Under the pieces are notes generated by a model. That model searched no databases and was not told the origin of the DNA. It saw only the letters and a program-made list of their open reading frames with translations. Shown piece after piece: positions 28,797 to 39,475 of a stretch of 64,000 nucleotides of DNA. Source of the stretch: Maritalea mobilis (GTDB taxonomy: Bacteria > Pseudomonadota > Alphaproteobacteria > Rhodobacterales > Rhodobacteraceae). The DNA lies in contig NZ_JAHVKE010000003.1 in NCBI RefSeq assembly GCF_019800885.1, positions 62,001 through 126,000 of the forward strand, in the 5' to 3' direction. Every line of letters begins with the position of its first letter. Within the stretch, counting starts at the first letter, position 1. Both the position numbers and the translations under genes were made by a program.

Positions 28797-28957
28797 GGAA
28801 CGGACACCTTGGATACGGGATCGTAATGAAGTTGGGCGGCCCGCAAATCGGCCTCCCGTGTTGGCGGCGGACCATGTGGGGCCGAGGGGGCGGTTGTCAA
28901 TGCGGCATCCGGGGTGCGCTGTGGACAAGGCTACGCCTTGGAAAATTTCGCGCGATC

Positions 28958-30169
28958 TTACGAGGTGCGGCTGACCATGCCGCCGGCGGCGCGGGTGATG
29001 CGCCCGGCCATTTCGAGGATGGCGAGGGCTTGCGCAACCTCGCGCGGGGGGCGGGCGAGGTCCCGGATCAGCTGGTCCTCGGCCACGGGCGAGGGGCCGA
29101 GCGTGTCGAGGATCAGCGCCTCGATCCCGCCGGGCGGGGTGGGCTGTTGCGGGCGGGGAGGATCCTGGCGGGCGTGCTGCCGCGCGGCCATCCGGGTCGC
29201 CGTGTCGGATTGGGGCAGGGGGGCAGGGGCCGGTTGGCCCAAGGCTTCGATTACGTCCTCGGCCGAGCGGATCAGCAGCGCGCCGTCGCGGATCAGGAGA
29301 TTGGCGCCCGAGGCGCGGCTGTCCATCGGGTGGCCGGGAACGGCCATGACCTCGCGCCCCTGGTCGGCCGCGCAGCGTGCAGTGATGAGCGAGCCGGACC
29401 GGGCCGCAGCCTCGACCACGATCACGGCCCGCGCGAGGCCCGAGACGATCCGGTTGCGGCGCGGGAAATGGCGCGCCTGCGGATGCAGGCCGAAGGGCAT
29501 TTCCGACAGCCGAAGGCCCTGGCGGGCGATGTCATGGGCAAGCTCGGTGTTCTCGGTCGGGTAGATCACATCGAGCCCGCCCGCCTGCACGGCGATGGTG
29601 CCGGTGCCGAGCGCCGCGGAATGGGCCAGCGCGTCGATGCCGCGGGCCAGCCCGGAGACAACGGTGAAGCCTGCGGCACCCAGATCGGCGGCAAGGCGGC
29701 GGGCCATGCGCGCCCCGAGCGCCGAGGCGTTGCGCGTGCCGACCATGGCGAGCGCGGGCCGCGCAAGCAGCGACAGATCGCCAAGTGCCCAGAGGATCGG
29801 CGGGGCATCAGAGATCTCGGCCAGCGCGGCGGGGTAGTCGGGATCGCCGAGGCAGAGCATGCGCGCGCCCAAACGCTCGGCGGCGCGCATCTCGGCCGCC
29901 GCGACCGGTTCGGGGCAGGGTGTATAGGCCTCGACCCCGGCGGCGCGGGCGACCTCGGGCAGGGCGTCCAGCGCGGCGTGGGCCGCGCCGTGTTCGGCCA
30001 TCAGGCGAAGGTAGGTGGCAGGCCCCACCCGGCGCGAGCGGATCAGGCGCAGCCGCGCCAGCCGTTCTGCCGCGCCATCGGCGGGCGGCGGGGTATAGCT
30101 GACGGGCACCTCGTAGAAGGCGGCGTCGGCCCATTGGGCCGCAGGGGGAGAATCGGCGACGGTCCACAT
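28958..30169 (-). CDS. dprA: DNA-processing protein DprA
   Basis: Binds incoming single-stranded DNA and loads RecA during natural transformation; it is also present in many non-competent bacteria. The 403-residue protein has a helical N-terminal region and the Rossmann-like DprA core (AMVGTRNASALGARMA, VSGLARGIDALAH, RRNRIVSGLA, EAAARSGSLITA, VPGHPMDSRASG). A C-terminal winged-helix domain starts around ALILDTLGPSPV. It sits upstream of topA and is probably co-transcribed with it. Confidence 0.95.
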   Translation of the reverse strand: MWTVADSPPAAQWADAAFYEVPVSYTPPPADGAAERLARLRLIRSRRVGPATYLRLMAEHGAAHAALDALPEVARAAGVEAYTPCPEPVAAAEMRAAERLGARMLCLGDPDYPAALAEISDAPPILWALGDLSLLARPALAMVGTRNASALGARMARRLAADLGAAGFTVVSGLARGIDALAHSAALGTGTIAVQAGGLDVIYPTENTELAHDIARQGLRLSEMPFGLHPQARHFPRRNRIVSGLARAVIVVEAAARSGSLITARCAADQGREVMAVPGHPMDSRASGANLLIRDGALLIRSAEDVIEALGQPAPAPLPQSDTATRMAARQHARQDPPRPQQPTPPGGIEALILDTLGPSPVAEDQLIRDLARPPREVAQALAILEMAGRITRAAGGMVSRTS

Positions 30170-30282
30170 GCCATAACGCTGGCGCGAAATGGTTAACCGA
30201 TCCTTACCGCTTCAGGGCCAAAGCGCGGCGGTTGGCGGGCAAGGTTACGGCACGCGCCCCGCCAGTCCCGCCTCGTCGGCCC

Positions 30283-31710
<1,428 letters not shown>

Positions 31711-31727
31711 TCGGGGCTCCGCGCAGG

Positions 31728-31777
31728 GGTCAAAAATGATCTATGTCAAGTTCTTGCCAGGTGAGACATTTTTGACC
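31728..31777. promoter_or_regulatory. perfect 11-bp inverted repeat between tldD and coxB
   Basis: GGTCAAAAATG (31728-31738) and CATTTTTGACC (31767-31777) are exact inverted repeats separated by 28 bp. They are A/T-rich in a GC-rich region and lie within the divergent promoter region, about 18 bp from tldD and 127 bp from coxB. An operator for looping or dimer binding, or an mRNA leader hairpin, are both possible. I do not recognise the regulator. Confidence 0.65.
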
Positions 31778-31903
31778 AATGTGTTGATACTCGCTCAAGG
31801 ATATGGTCCTAGCAGCTTGGAACGCAACGGTATGCCGAAACGGAGGAGCCCCGTGTCACGGGGCAAGAGGAGCGGCAGCCGGGACAGAACGGGACTTAAA
31901 CGC

Positions 31904-32794
31904 ATGGCACTTCGCAAGAAGCTTGGCGGCCTGACGGCTGCATTCGGAGCAACCCTGACAGCCGCGGCGGCAAGCGCGCAGACCGCTGGCCTGCGCGAGG
32001 GGCTGGAGATCATCGGTGCGCCCGAGCCGGGCGGCGTCAACATGCAGCCGGGGGTGACCAGTGTCGCGCAGGACATCCGCGCGCTCGATACGCTGCTTCT
32101 TGTGATCGTCACGGCGATCGTGATCTTCGTCACCGCCCTGCTGATCTGGACGATGCTGCGCCACAACGCCAAGGCGAACCCGGTGCCGTCAAGCTTCACG
32201 CACAACACCAAGATCGAGGTGACCTGGACGGTCGTGCCGCTGATCATCCTGATCGTGATCGGGGCCTTCTCGCTGCCGGTGCTGTTCCGCCAGCAGACCA
32301 TCCCCGAGGCCGATGTCGTGGTGAAGGCGACCGGCTACCAGTGGTACTGGGGCTATGAATATCCCGAGCATGGCATCGACTACCTGTCCGTCATGCTGAA
32401 CGAGGATGAACTGGCCGAGTATGGCTACAGCCAGGACGAATACCTGCTGGCCACCGACACCGCGCTGGTTGTGCCGACCGGTCAGACCGTGGTCGTGCAG
32501 GTGACCGCCGCCGACGTGATCCACAGCTGGGCGATGCCCGCCTTCGGTGTGAAGCAGGACGGCGTGCCGGGTCGCCTCGCCGAATTGTGGTTCGAGGTCG
32601 AGCCGGGCCAGGAAGGCGTCTATTTCGGCCAGTGCTCGGAACTGTGCGGCGTGAACCACGCCTACATGCCGATCACTGTCTTTGCCGTGACGCCCGAGGA
32701 ATACGAGGCCTGGGTCGCGGGCGAGGCGACGGCCTTCAACTCGATCGACGGCATGACGGCCCCGCAGGTGATCGAGCTGGCCGCGGCCGAGTAA
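31904..32794 (+). CDS. coxB: cytochrome c oxidase subunit II (aa3 type)
   Basis: Membrane-anchored CuA subunit of the aa3 terminal oxidase, accepting electrons from cytochrome c. The 296-residue precursor has a signal peptide (residues 1 to about 25), two transmembrane helices (about 60-85 and 105-125) and a periplasmic cupredoxin domain. The electron-entry motif [11 protein letters not shown] is present, and the CuA ligands lie in [15 protein letters not shown] (Cys244, Cys248, His252). ATG 31904 starts the signal peptide; an in-frame ATG at 31832 would add a basic extension. It heads the oxidase cluster; subunit I is elsewhere, as usual in Rhodobacterales. Confidence 0.97.
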   Translation: MALRKKLGGLTAAFGATLTAAAASAQTAGLREGLEIIGAPEPGGVNMQPGVTSVAQDIRALDTLLLVIVTAIVIFVTALLIWTMLRHNAKANPVPSSFTHNTKIEVTWTVVPLIILIVIGAFSLPVLFRQQTIPEADVVVKATGYQWYWGYEYPEHGIDYLSVMLNEDELAEYGYSQDEYLLATDTALVVPTGQTVVVQVTAADVIHSWAMPAFGVKQDGVPGRLAELWFEVEPGQEGVYFGQCSELCGVNHAYMPITVFAVTPEEYEAWVAGEATAFNSIDGMTAPQVIELAAAE

Positions 32795-32861
32795 TTCACG
32801 AGATCGGGTGGGCGGCGCTGATGCGGCCCACCCTCACTTTCGACCGGGAGGGTCCGGCGCG

Positions 32862-33806
32862 ATGAGCGACGCAACCGTCAACACCGAAGTACAAACCGGC
32901 GCGCCCGAAGCGCGATTCGGAGACTACGTGCTGCTTCTGAAGCCGCGCGTGATGTCGCTGGTTGTCTTCACGGCGTTGGCCGGGTTGCTTGTCGCGCCGG
33001 GTAGCCTATCCCCCATGGTCGGCTTCACCGCGATCCTGTTCATCGCGCTGGGCGGCGGCGCCTCGGGCGCGCTGAATATGTGGTATGACGCCGATATCGA
33101 CCGGATCATGAAGCGCACCAAGGGCCGCCCCGTTCCGGCGGGCAAGGTCACGGGCGGCGAGGCCCTGTCCATCGGGCTGTGGCTGAGCGTGATCTCGGTG
33201 GCGATGCTGGGGCTGGCGACGAACTGGGTCGCGGCCGGGCTTCTGGCCTTCACCATCTTCTTCTACGCGGTGATCTACACGATGTGGCTGAAGCGGGCGA
33301 CGCCGCAGAACATCGTGATCGGTGGCGCTGCGGGGGCCTTTCCGCCGATGATCGGCTGGGCGGCCGTGACGGGCGGCGTTTCGATCGAGTCGGTGCTGAT
33401 GTTCGGCCTGATCTTCATGTGGACGCCGCCGCATTTCTGGGCGCTCGCGCTGTTCATGAAATCCGACTACCACGAGGCGAAGGTGCCGATGCTGACCGTT
33501 ACCCACGGCCGCAAGGAAACCCGCCGCCAGGTCTGGATCTATTCGCTGCTGCTGGCGCCGGTGGCGCTGGGCCTTGGCCTGACCTCGATCGGCGGGCCGA
33601 TCTACCTGTCGGCGGCCATCGTGCTGAACCTGATCTTCGTGCTTCGCGCCTACGCCGTCTGGCGGCGCGACGAAGCGACGGCCGAGGCCGACAGCTATGC
33701 CGCCGAGAAGCGGCTGTTCAAATTCTCGCTGAGCTACCTGTTCCTGCATTTCGGCGCGCTGATGGCCGATGCGGCGATGCGGGCGGCCGGCGTCTGGGGG
33801 TGGTAA
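32862..33806 (+). CDS. ctaB: protoheme IX farnesyltransferase (heme O synthase)
   Basis: A UbiA-family prenyltransferase that adds a farnesyl group to heme b, giving heme O, the precursor of the heme A used by the oxidase in this cluster. The 314-residue protein is polytopic (about nine helices). The first Asp-rich motif is [19 protein letters not shown] and the second [18 protein letters not shown]-type ribosome-binding site precedes ATG 32862. It lies between coxB and the small coxF. Confidence 0.97.
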   Translation: MSDATVNTEVQTGAPEARFGDYVLLLKPRVMSLVVFTALAGLLVAPGSLSPMVGFTAILFIALGGGASGALNMWYDADIDRIMKRTKGRPVPAGKVTGGEALSIGLWLSVISVAMLGLATNWVAAGLLAFTIFFYAVIYTMWLKRATPQNIVIGGAAGAFPPMIGWAAVTGGVSIESVLMFGLIFMWTPPHFWALALFMKSDYHEAKVPMLTVTHGRKETRRQVWIYSLLLAPVALGLGLTSIGGPIYLSAAIVLNLIFVLRAYAVWRRDEATAEADSYAAEKRLFKFSLSYLFLHFGALMADAAMRAAGVWGW

Positions 33807-33809
33807 GAG

Positions 33810-34007
33810 ATGCCGATCACTGAGACCCACGAATTGCACAAGCGCCGGCTGGGCCGGAATGTCGGCGTGGCGCTGAGCCTTGTCGGCTTTGCCGCCATCG
33901 TCTTTGGCCTGACCATCGCCAAGATCCAGGAAGGCGCATCGATGGAGGCGTTCGACCACCAGCCGCGCGTCTCGGTCACCCCGGTGACGGAGGGGGGCGA
34001 TCAATGA
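33810..34007 (+). CDS. coxF: CoxF-type small cytochrome oxidase-associated protein
   Basis: A 65-residue protein with one transmembrane helix (about residues 20-39) after a basic segment ELHKRRLGRN, and a short periplasmic tail. Its position between ctaB and ctaG matches the small coxF gene of alphaproteobacterial cox operons. The role is not established from sequence. The stop overlaps the ctaG start by 4 bases (ATGA). Confidence 0.8.
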   Translation: MPITETHELHKRRLGRNVGVALSLVGFAAIVFGLTIAKIQEGASMEAFDHQPRVSVTPVTEGGDQ

Positions 34008-34579
34008 GCGGACAAGCCTCTCACCGCAAGACGGTCTTCGGCCTGCTGGGCGTGATCGTGGTGATGGCATCCCTCGCCTGGGCCGCCGTGCCGCTCTACG
34101 ACTGGTTCTGCCGCGTGACGGGCTATGGCGGCACGACCAACGTCGCCGAGACCGAAAGCGACCAGATCCTCGACCAGACGATCCGGGTGCGCTTCGACGC
34201 GAGCCTTGCGCGCGACATGCCGTGGGAATTCCGCCCGGTCGAGCCGCATATGGATATCCGCATCGGCGAGACGGGCCTGGCCTTCTACGAGGCCTTTAAC
34301 CCGACCGACCGCCCCGTCGCGGGCACGGCCAGCTACAATGTCGCGCCCTTCGATGCGGGCAGCTACTTCGTGAAGATCGCCTGCTTCTGTTTCGAGATGC
34401 AGGTGCTGGAGCCGGGCGAGCGCGTGCAGATGCCCGTGACCTTCTATGTCGATCCCGAAATCGTGGACGACCCCGAAATCCGCGGCACGCCCGCGATCAC
34501 CCTGTCCTACACGTTCCATGTGACGGACATGCCAGAAGATTATGCCGCGCTCGATGCAGCGACATCGGGCGGCAACTGA
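34004..34579 (+). CDS. ctaG: cytochrome c oxidase assembly protein CtaG (Cox11)
   Basis: Delivers copper to the CuB site of subunit I during oxidase assembly. The 191-residue protein has one N-terminal transmembrane helix (about residues 11-31). A periplasmic immunoglobulin-like domain follows, containing the copper-binding CFCF motif in [10 protein letters not shown]. The conserved [17 protein letters not shown] follows the membrane helix. Translation is probably coupled to coxF through the ATGA overlap. Confidence 0.96.
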   Translation: MSGQASHRKTVFGLLGVIVVMASLAWAAVPLYDWFCRVTGYGGTTNVAETESDQILDQTIRVRFDASLARDMPWEFRPVEPHMDIRIGETGLAFYEAFNPTDRPVAGTASYNVAPFDAGSYFVKIACFCFEMQVLEPGERVQMPVTFYVDPEIVDDPEIRGTPAITLSYTFHVTDMPEDYAALDAATSGGN

Positions 34580-34607
34580 GACGACGACCGGGAGGACGGA
34601 GACACCC

Positions 34608-35423
34608 ATGGCCCACGCAAAACACGACTACCATATTCTGCCACCGTCCATTTGGCCGCTCATGGCCGCTGGCGGTGCCTTCGCGATGCTGTTCGGCGCC
34701 GTGAACTGGATGCATTCCGGGTCGCCCTGGCTGTTCCTGATGGGCCTCGCTGCCGTGCTTTACGTCATGTACGGCTGGTGGGCCGATGTCGTGCACGAAA
34801 GCAATGACGGCGACCACACGCCGGTCGTGCGCCTTGGTCTGCGCTACGGCTTCATCATGTTCATCATGTCCGAGGCGATGTTCTTCGTCGCGTGGTTCTG
34901 GGCGTTCTTCAAGCACGCGCTCTACCCGATGAGCGCCTACGAGGGCTCGGCCTACTCGATGCCCGAGATCCATACGGTGGACCCGTTCCACCTGCCGCTG
35001 ATCAACACGCTGGTCCTGCTCTTGTCGGGCTGCGCCGTGACCTGGGCGCACCATGCGCTTGTCCATAACGAAGACCGCAAGGATGTCGAATGGGGTCTTC
35101 TGATCGGCGTCGTTCTGGGGTTTGCCTTCACCGGGCTGCAGGCCTTCGAATACTGGGAGCTGATCGCGCATGAGGACTGGACCTTCGGCGGTGACAAGTT
35201 CTTCTCGACCTTCTTCCTGGCGACCGGCTTCCACGGCCTGCACGTGATCATCGGCACCATCTTCCTGTTCATCTGCTACCTGCGGGTGAAGGCGGGGCAG
35301 TTCACGCCCGAGAAGCATGTCGGGTTCGAAGCGGCGGCGTGGTACTGGCACTTCGTCGACGTGGTCTGGCTGTTCCTGTTCCTGGCGGTCTACATCTGGG
35401 GCCAGGGCCAGATCGCCCATTGA
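34608..35423 (+). CDS. coxC: cytochrome c oxidase subunit III
   Basis: The third core subunit of the aa3 oxidase, which stabilises the complex and proton uptake. The 271-residue protein has seven transmembrane helices and conserved signatures: [13 protein letters not shown] at the N-terminus, [43 protein letters not shown] and [17 protein letters not shown] 34608 is preceded by GGAGG-like sequence (GGGAGGACGGAG). It follows ctaG by 28 bases. Confidence 0.98.
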   Translation: MAHAKHDYHILPPSIWPLMAAGGAFAMLFGAVNWMHSGSPWLFLMGLAAVLYVMYGWWADVVHESNDGDHTPVVRLGLRYGFIMFIMSEAMFFVAWFWAFFKHALYPMSAYEGSAYSMPEIHTVDPFHLPLINTLVLLLSGCAVTWAHHALVHNEDRKDVEWGLLIGVVLGFAFTGLQAFEYWELIAHEDWTFGGDKFFSTFFLATGFHGLHVIIGTIFLFICYLRVKAGQFTPEKHVGFEAAAWYWHFVDVVWLFLFLAVYIWGQGQIAH

Positions 35424-35466
35424 CGGGCAGCGCGCCCGCCTGTCGGGCGCGACTTGAATTTCGCGC

Positions 35467-35492
35467 AAAGGCCTGCCACTTGGCGGGCCTTT
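35467..35492. other. hairpin between coxC and surf1
   Basis: AAAGGCCTGCCA and TGGCGGGCCTTT pair over 12 bp with one wobble and a 2-base loop. It lies 44 bases past the coxC stop and ends 17 bases before the surf1 start. Only three T residues follow, so partial termination or mRNA processing to set subunit-to-assembly-factor levels is as likely as full termination. Confidence 0.6.
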
Positions 35493-35509
35493 CCATTGGA
35501 GGCGACAAG

Positions 35510-36178
35510 ATGCGGCGTATGATCTGGCCCTTGGTCTTCGGGATCGGCGGCGTGGCGATCCTGGTCAGCCTCGGGGTCTGGCAGGTGCAGCGGCTGGCGT
35601 GGAAAGAGGCGATGCTGGCCGATATCGAGGCGCGCATCGCCGACGCCCCGGTGGCGCTGCCCGAGGCACCGGATATGGAAGCGGACCGGTTCCTGCCGGT
35701 CGAGGTGACCGGGCAGTTCGGCGATGCCTATGCCCGTGTCCTTGTCAGCCAGCGCGGTGTGGGCGCGGGCTATCGCGTGATCTCGCCCTTCGACACCGGC
35801 GCGCGGGTGATCCTTGTCGATCGCGGCATCATGCCGACCGAGGGCGCGGTGCCCGCGCATGAGGGCGCGGTCACCGTCACCGGCAATGTCCATTGGCCCG
35901 AGGAAGTGGACGGCTTCACGCCCGAGCCGGACCTCGCCCGAAACATCTGGTACGCGCGCGACGTGGATGCGCTGGCCGAGCATCTCGACGCCGAGCCCGT
36001 CTTCGTCATCGCGCGGGACCTGTCGGTGGATGATGCCCCGATCACGCCCCTTCCGGTAACGACCGAGGGCATCCCGAACGACCACTTGAACTATGCCATC
36101 ACGTGGTTTTCGCTGGCGGTGCTCTGGTTGGGGATGACACTCTATCTTCTGTGGCGTATCAGGCGACGAACGGTCTGA
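35510..36178 (+). CDS. surf1: SURF1-family cytochrome oxidase assembly protein
   Basis: Helps insert heme A into subunit I of the aa3 oxidase. The 222-residue protein has the typical two terminal membrane helices (about residues 4-24 and 195-216) flanking a periplasmic domain. Signatures are LGVWQVQRLAWKEAML near the N-terminus, RVLVSQRGVGAGYRVISPF, VLVDRGIMP-like ILVDRGIMPTEG, and NDHLNYAITWFSLA at the C-terminus. ATG 35510 has a perfect GGAGG ribosome-binding site. thrC follows 10 bases later. Confidence 0.94.
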   Translation: MRRMIWPLVFGIGGVAILVSLGVWQVQRLAWKEAMLADIEARIADAPVALPEAPDMEADRFLPVEVTGQFGDAYARVLVSQRGVGAGYRVISPFDTGARVILVDRGIMPTEGAVPAHEGAVTVTGNVHWPEEVDGFTPEPDLARNIWYARDVDALAEHLDAEPVFVIARDLSVDDAPITPLPVTTEGIPNDHLNYAITWFSLAVLWLGMTLYLLWRIRRRTV

Positions 36179-36188
36179 AGGACAAGCG

Positions 36189-37577
36189 ATGCGGTATGTA
36201 TCCACGCGGGGGACCGCCCCCGAGTTGAGTTTCGAAGAAGCGATGCTGACGGGTCTGGCCCGCGACGGGGGGCTTTACGTTCCCGCCGAGGTGCCGGTGA
36301 TGTCCCAGGGCGATATCGCCGCGCTGGCCGGGCTGCCCTATGAAGAGGTCGCCTTTCGCGTGATGCGCCCCTTCATCGGCGACACCTTCACCGATGACGA
36401 ATTCGCCGCGCTGATCGAAGCGGCCTATGCCGGGTTTGGCCATGCCGCCCGCGCACCGCTCAAGCAGTTGCAGCCGAACCATTTCCTGCTGGAGCTGTTC
36501 CACGGTCCGACGCTGGCCTTCAAGGATTTCGCGATGCAGCTGATCGGTCAGCTGTTCCAGGCCGCGCTGAAGCGCCGGGGCGACCGGGTGACCATCGTCG
36601 GCGCGACCTCGGGCGATACCGGCTCGGCCGCGATGGAGGCGTTTCGCGGCCTCGACAACGTGTCGGTCTTCATCCTGTTTCCGCATGGCCGCGTGTCGGA
36701 CGTGCAGCGCCGCCAGATGACCACCGTGTCCGAGGCCAATGCCCATGCCCTCGCGCTGACCGGCGATTTCGACGATTGCCAGGCGCGCGTGAAGGACATG
36801 TTCAACGATTTCGACTTCCGCGACCGGGTGCGGCTGGCGGGCGTGAACTCGATCAACTGGGCGCGTGTGCTGGCGCAGGTCGTCTATTACTTCACCGCCG
36901 CCGTCAGCCTGGGCGCGCCGCATCGCAAGGTCAGCTTCTGCGTGCCCACGGGCAATTTCGGCGACATCTTCGCGGGTCATATCGCCAAGAAGATGGGCCT
37001 GCCGATCGAGCAGTTGATCGTGGCGACCAACCAGAACGACATCCTGCACCGGGCGCTGTCCTCGGGCGATTACGTCACCCATGGCGTGACGCCCTCGATC
37101 AGCCCGTCGATGGATATCCAGGTCAGCTCGAATTTCGAGCGCGCCTTGTTCGACGCCTATGGCCGCGACGGGGCTGCTGTGGCGCAGCTGATGGACGAGT
37201 TGAAATCGGGCGGCGGGTTCCACATCAGCCAGGGCGCGCTGCAAGGGTTGCGCGAAACCTTCGCCTCCGGCCGCGCCTCGGAAGAGGAAACCAGCGCCAT
37301 GATCAAGCGCGCGCGGGCCGAGATGGGCGAGTTGCTGTGCCCCCATTCGGCGGTCGGCGTGCATGTCGCGCAAGACTTCCAGGGCAGCACGCCGCTGGTC
37401 ACGCTCGCCACCGCGCATCCGGCGAAATTTCCCGATGCGGTCGAGGCCGCGACGGGCATCCGCCCCGCACTGCCGCCGCGCATGGCCGACCTGTTCGACC
37501 GCGAGGAACGCGTGACGCGGGTCGAGAATGACCTCTCGGCCATCGAGGCGCTGATCGAGGAGGGCGTGTTCGCGTGA
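36189..37577 (+). CDS. thrC: threonine synthase
   Basis: A PLP enzyme converting O-phosphohomoserine to threonine, the last step of threonine synthesis. The 462-residue length is that of the proteobacterial long form. The N-terminal MRYVSTRG and SFEEAMLTGLARDGGLYVP are family signatures. The PLP lysine is Lys112 in FHGPTLAFKDFAMQ, and the phosphate-binding glycine region is TSGDTGSAAMEAF. It overlaps the next gene by 4 bases. Confidence 0.97.
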   Translation: MRYVSTRGTAPELSFEEAMLTGLARDGGLYVPAEVPVMSQGDIAALAGLPYEEVAFRVMRPFIGDTFTDDEFAALIEAAYAGFGHAARAPLKQLQPNHFLLELFHGPTLAFKDFAMQLIGQLFQAALKRRGDRVTIVGATSGDTGSAAMEAFRGLDNVSVFILFPHGRVSDVQRRQMTTVSEANAHALALTGDFDDCQARVKDMFNDFDFRDRVRLAGVNSINWARVLAQVVYYFTAAVSLGAPHRKVSFCVPTGNFGDIFAGHIAKKMGLPIEQLIVATNQNDILHRALSSGDYVTHGVTPSISPSMDIQVSSNFERALFDAYGRDGAAVAQLMDELKSGGGFHISQGALQGLRETFASGRASEEETSAMIKRARAEMGELLCPHSAVGVHVAQDFQGSTPLVTLATAHPAKFPDAVEAATGIRPALPPRMADLFDREERVTRVENDLSAIEALIEEGVFA

Positions 37578-38836
37578 CGGTGGAACTTCATACCCTGTCG
37601 AACGGGTTGCGCATCGTGACCGAGCATATGCCCTCGATGCAGTCGGCCTCGGTCGGGCTGTGGGTCAGCGCCGGGGGACGTCACGAGCGGGCCGAGCAGA
37701 ACGGCATCGCCCATTTCCTCGAACACATGGCGTTCAAGGGCACGGCGCGCCGCTCGCCCCAGCAGATCGCCGAGGAGATCGAGGATGTGGGCGGCTACCT
37801 GAACGCCTATACCTCGCGCGAGGTGACGGCCTATTACGCCCGCGTTCTGGCCGATGACGTGCCGCTGGCGATCGACCTGATCGCCGATATCACGCTCAAC
37901 CCTGCCTTCGACCCGCGCGAGATCGAGGTGGAGCGCGGCGTGATCCTGCAAGAGATCGGGCAGGCCGCCGATACGCCGGACGACATCATCTTCGACTGGT
38001 TGCAGGAAGAGGCCTATCCGGGCCAGCCGCTTGGGCGCACGATCCTTGGCCCCGCCGAGCGCGTGCGCGGCTTTTCGCGGGGCGATTTCGACGGCTTTGT
38101 GGCCGAGCATTACGGGCCGGGGCAGCTGATCCTGTCGGCGGCGGGCGCGGTCGATCATGACCAGATCGTGCGGCTGGCCGAGGCGGCCTTTGGCCACATG
38201 ACCCCCGGCTCCGTGGCGACCCCCGAACCGGGGCGCTTCGCCGGTGGCGAGAAGCGGGTCATCAAGGAGCTTGAACAGGCGCATTTCACCCTGGCGCTGG
38301 AGGCCCCCGGTTATCGCTCGGACGACATCCATACCGCGCAGATCTACGCCACGGCCCTGGGCGGCGGCATGTCCTCGCGCCTGTTCCAGGAAATCCGGGA
38401 ACGTCGGGGCCTGTGCTACACGATCTACAGTTCGGTCGGTGCCTTCGACGATACCGGCATGCTGACGATTTACGCTGGCACCTCGGGCGACCAGTTGGGC
38501 GACCTCGTGGGGCTGACGCTCGATGAGATCCGCCGCTCGGCCGAGGACATGACGGCGGTCGAACTGGATCGCGCCCGCGCGCAAATCAAGGCGGGGCTGT
38601 TGATGGGGCTGGAAAGCCCCTCGGCCCGGGCCGAGCGCATGGCGCGCCTCGTCGCGATCTGGGGCCGCGTCCCGCCGCTGGAAGAAAGCGTCGAAAAGAT
38701 CGACGCGGTGACGCTGGAAGGTCTGCGCGCCCATGCCGCCGGGCTGGTGCAATCGGGCCGCGCGGCCATGGCGCTGTATGGCCCGGTGTCGGGCGCGCCC
38801 GACCTCGCCCATGTGACGGAGCGTCTGGCGGCCTGA
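37574..38836 (+). CDS. M16-family zinc peptidase (pitrilysin/processing-peptidase type)
   Basis: A 420-residue protease related to mitochondrial processing peptidase beta. The inverted zinc motif HxxEH is His47-x-x-Glu50-His51 in HFLEHMAFKGTARRS, with the distal Glu in the EVERGVILQEIGQ helix. The second domain carries the conserved ALGGGMSSRLFQEIRERRG and LCYTIYS. There is no signal peptide, suggesting a cytosolic location. It starts inside the thrC stop (GTGA), an arrangement common in Rhodobacterales. Confidence 0.94.
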   Translation: MTVELHTLSNGLRIVTEHMPSMQSASVGLWVSAGGRHERAEQNGIAHFLEHMAFKGTARRSPQQIAEEIEDVGGYLNAYTSREVTAYYARVLADDVPLAIDLIADITLNPAFDPREIEVERGVILQEIGQAADTPDDIIFDWLQEEAYPGQPLGRTILGPAERVRGFSRGDFDGFVAEHYGPGQLILSAAGAVDHDQIVRLAEAAFGHMTPGSVATPEPGRFAGGEKRVIKELEQAHFTLALEAPGYRSDDIHTAQIYATALGGGMSSRLFQEIRERRGLCYTIYSSVGAFDDTGMLTIYAGTSGDQLGDLVGLTLDEIRRSAEDMTAVELDRARAQIKAGLLMGLESPSARAERMARLVAIWGRVPPLEESVEKIDAVTLEGLRAHAAGLVQSGRAAMALYGPVSGAPDLAHVTERLAA

Positions 38837-39420
38837 TGCTGAGCCGGAAGCGGCACATTCGGATCGAAACGGATCGCCTGTCGCTGCGGTTGCCGCGCCA
38901 TGCCGATTACCGCGCCTGGGTCGCCCTGCGCAGCCAGTCCGAGGCCTTCCTGAAACCGTGGGAGCCCGCCTGGGCCGTCGATCACCTCACCCGCAAGGCC
39001 TTCACCAACCGGGTCTACTGGGCGCAGCGGGCGCTGTCGCAGGGCAACGCGGTGCCGCTGTTCATCCATCGCCGCGCCGACGAGGTGCTGCTCGGGGCCA
39101 TCACGCTAGACAACATCCGGCGCGGGCCCGCGCAGGCGGGCACGCTTGGTTACTGGATTGGCGAGGTCCATGCGCGGCAGGGCTACATGCGCGAGGCGAT
39201 CGAAGCCGTGGTGCATTACGCCTTCCGCTCGCTGGATCTCAGCCGGTTGGAGGCCGCCTGCCTGCCGGAAAACGCCGCCTCGCGCGGTGTGCTTGAGAAA
39301 ACCGGGTTCAAATACGAGGGCGTCGCGCAAAGCTATCTGCAGATCAACGGCCGCTGGCGGAACCACGTGCTCTACGCCAATCTGCGCGCGGATCGCCGGG
39401 GGCGGACGGATGTCGGGTGA
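38836..39420 (+). CDS. GNAT acetyltransferase (RimJ/RimL-like)
   Basis: A 194-residue GNAT protein most like the RimJ group that acetylates ribosomal-protein N-termini or other amines. Features are ETDRLSLRLPRHADYRAWVALR near the N-terminus (split here as ETDRLSLRLP and HADYRAWVALR), the acetyl-CoA region GYWIGEVHARQGYMREAI, and the C-terminal NAASRGVLEKTGFKYEGV. The ATG overlaps the peptidase stop by one base, so it is the last gene of the coupled thrC group. Confidence 0.87.
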   Translation: MLSRKRHIRIETDRLSLRLPRHADYRAWVALRSQSEAFLKPWEPAWAVDHLTRKAFTNRVYWAQRALSQGNAVPLFIHRRADEVLLGAITLDNIRRGPAQAGTLGYWIGEVHARQGYMREAIEAVVHYAFRSLDLSRLEAACLPENAASRGVLEKTGFKYEGVAQSYLQINGRWRNHVLYANLRADRRGRTDVG

Positions 39421-39475
39421 AAAGGCCCGGCCCATCGCCTTCCACGCCCCGTGCCAACGCGCTAGGTAAGACAGC

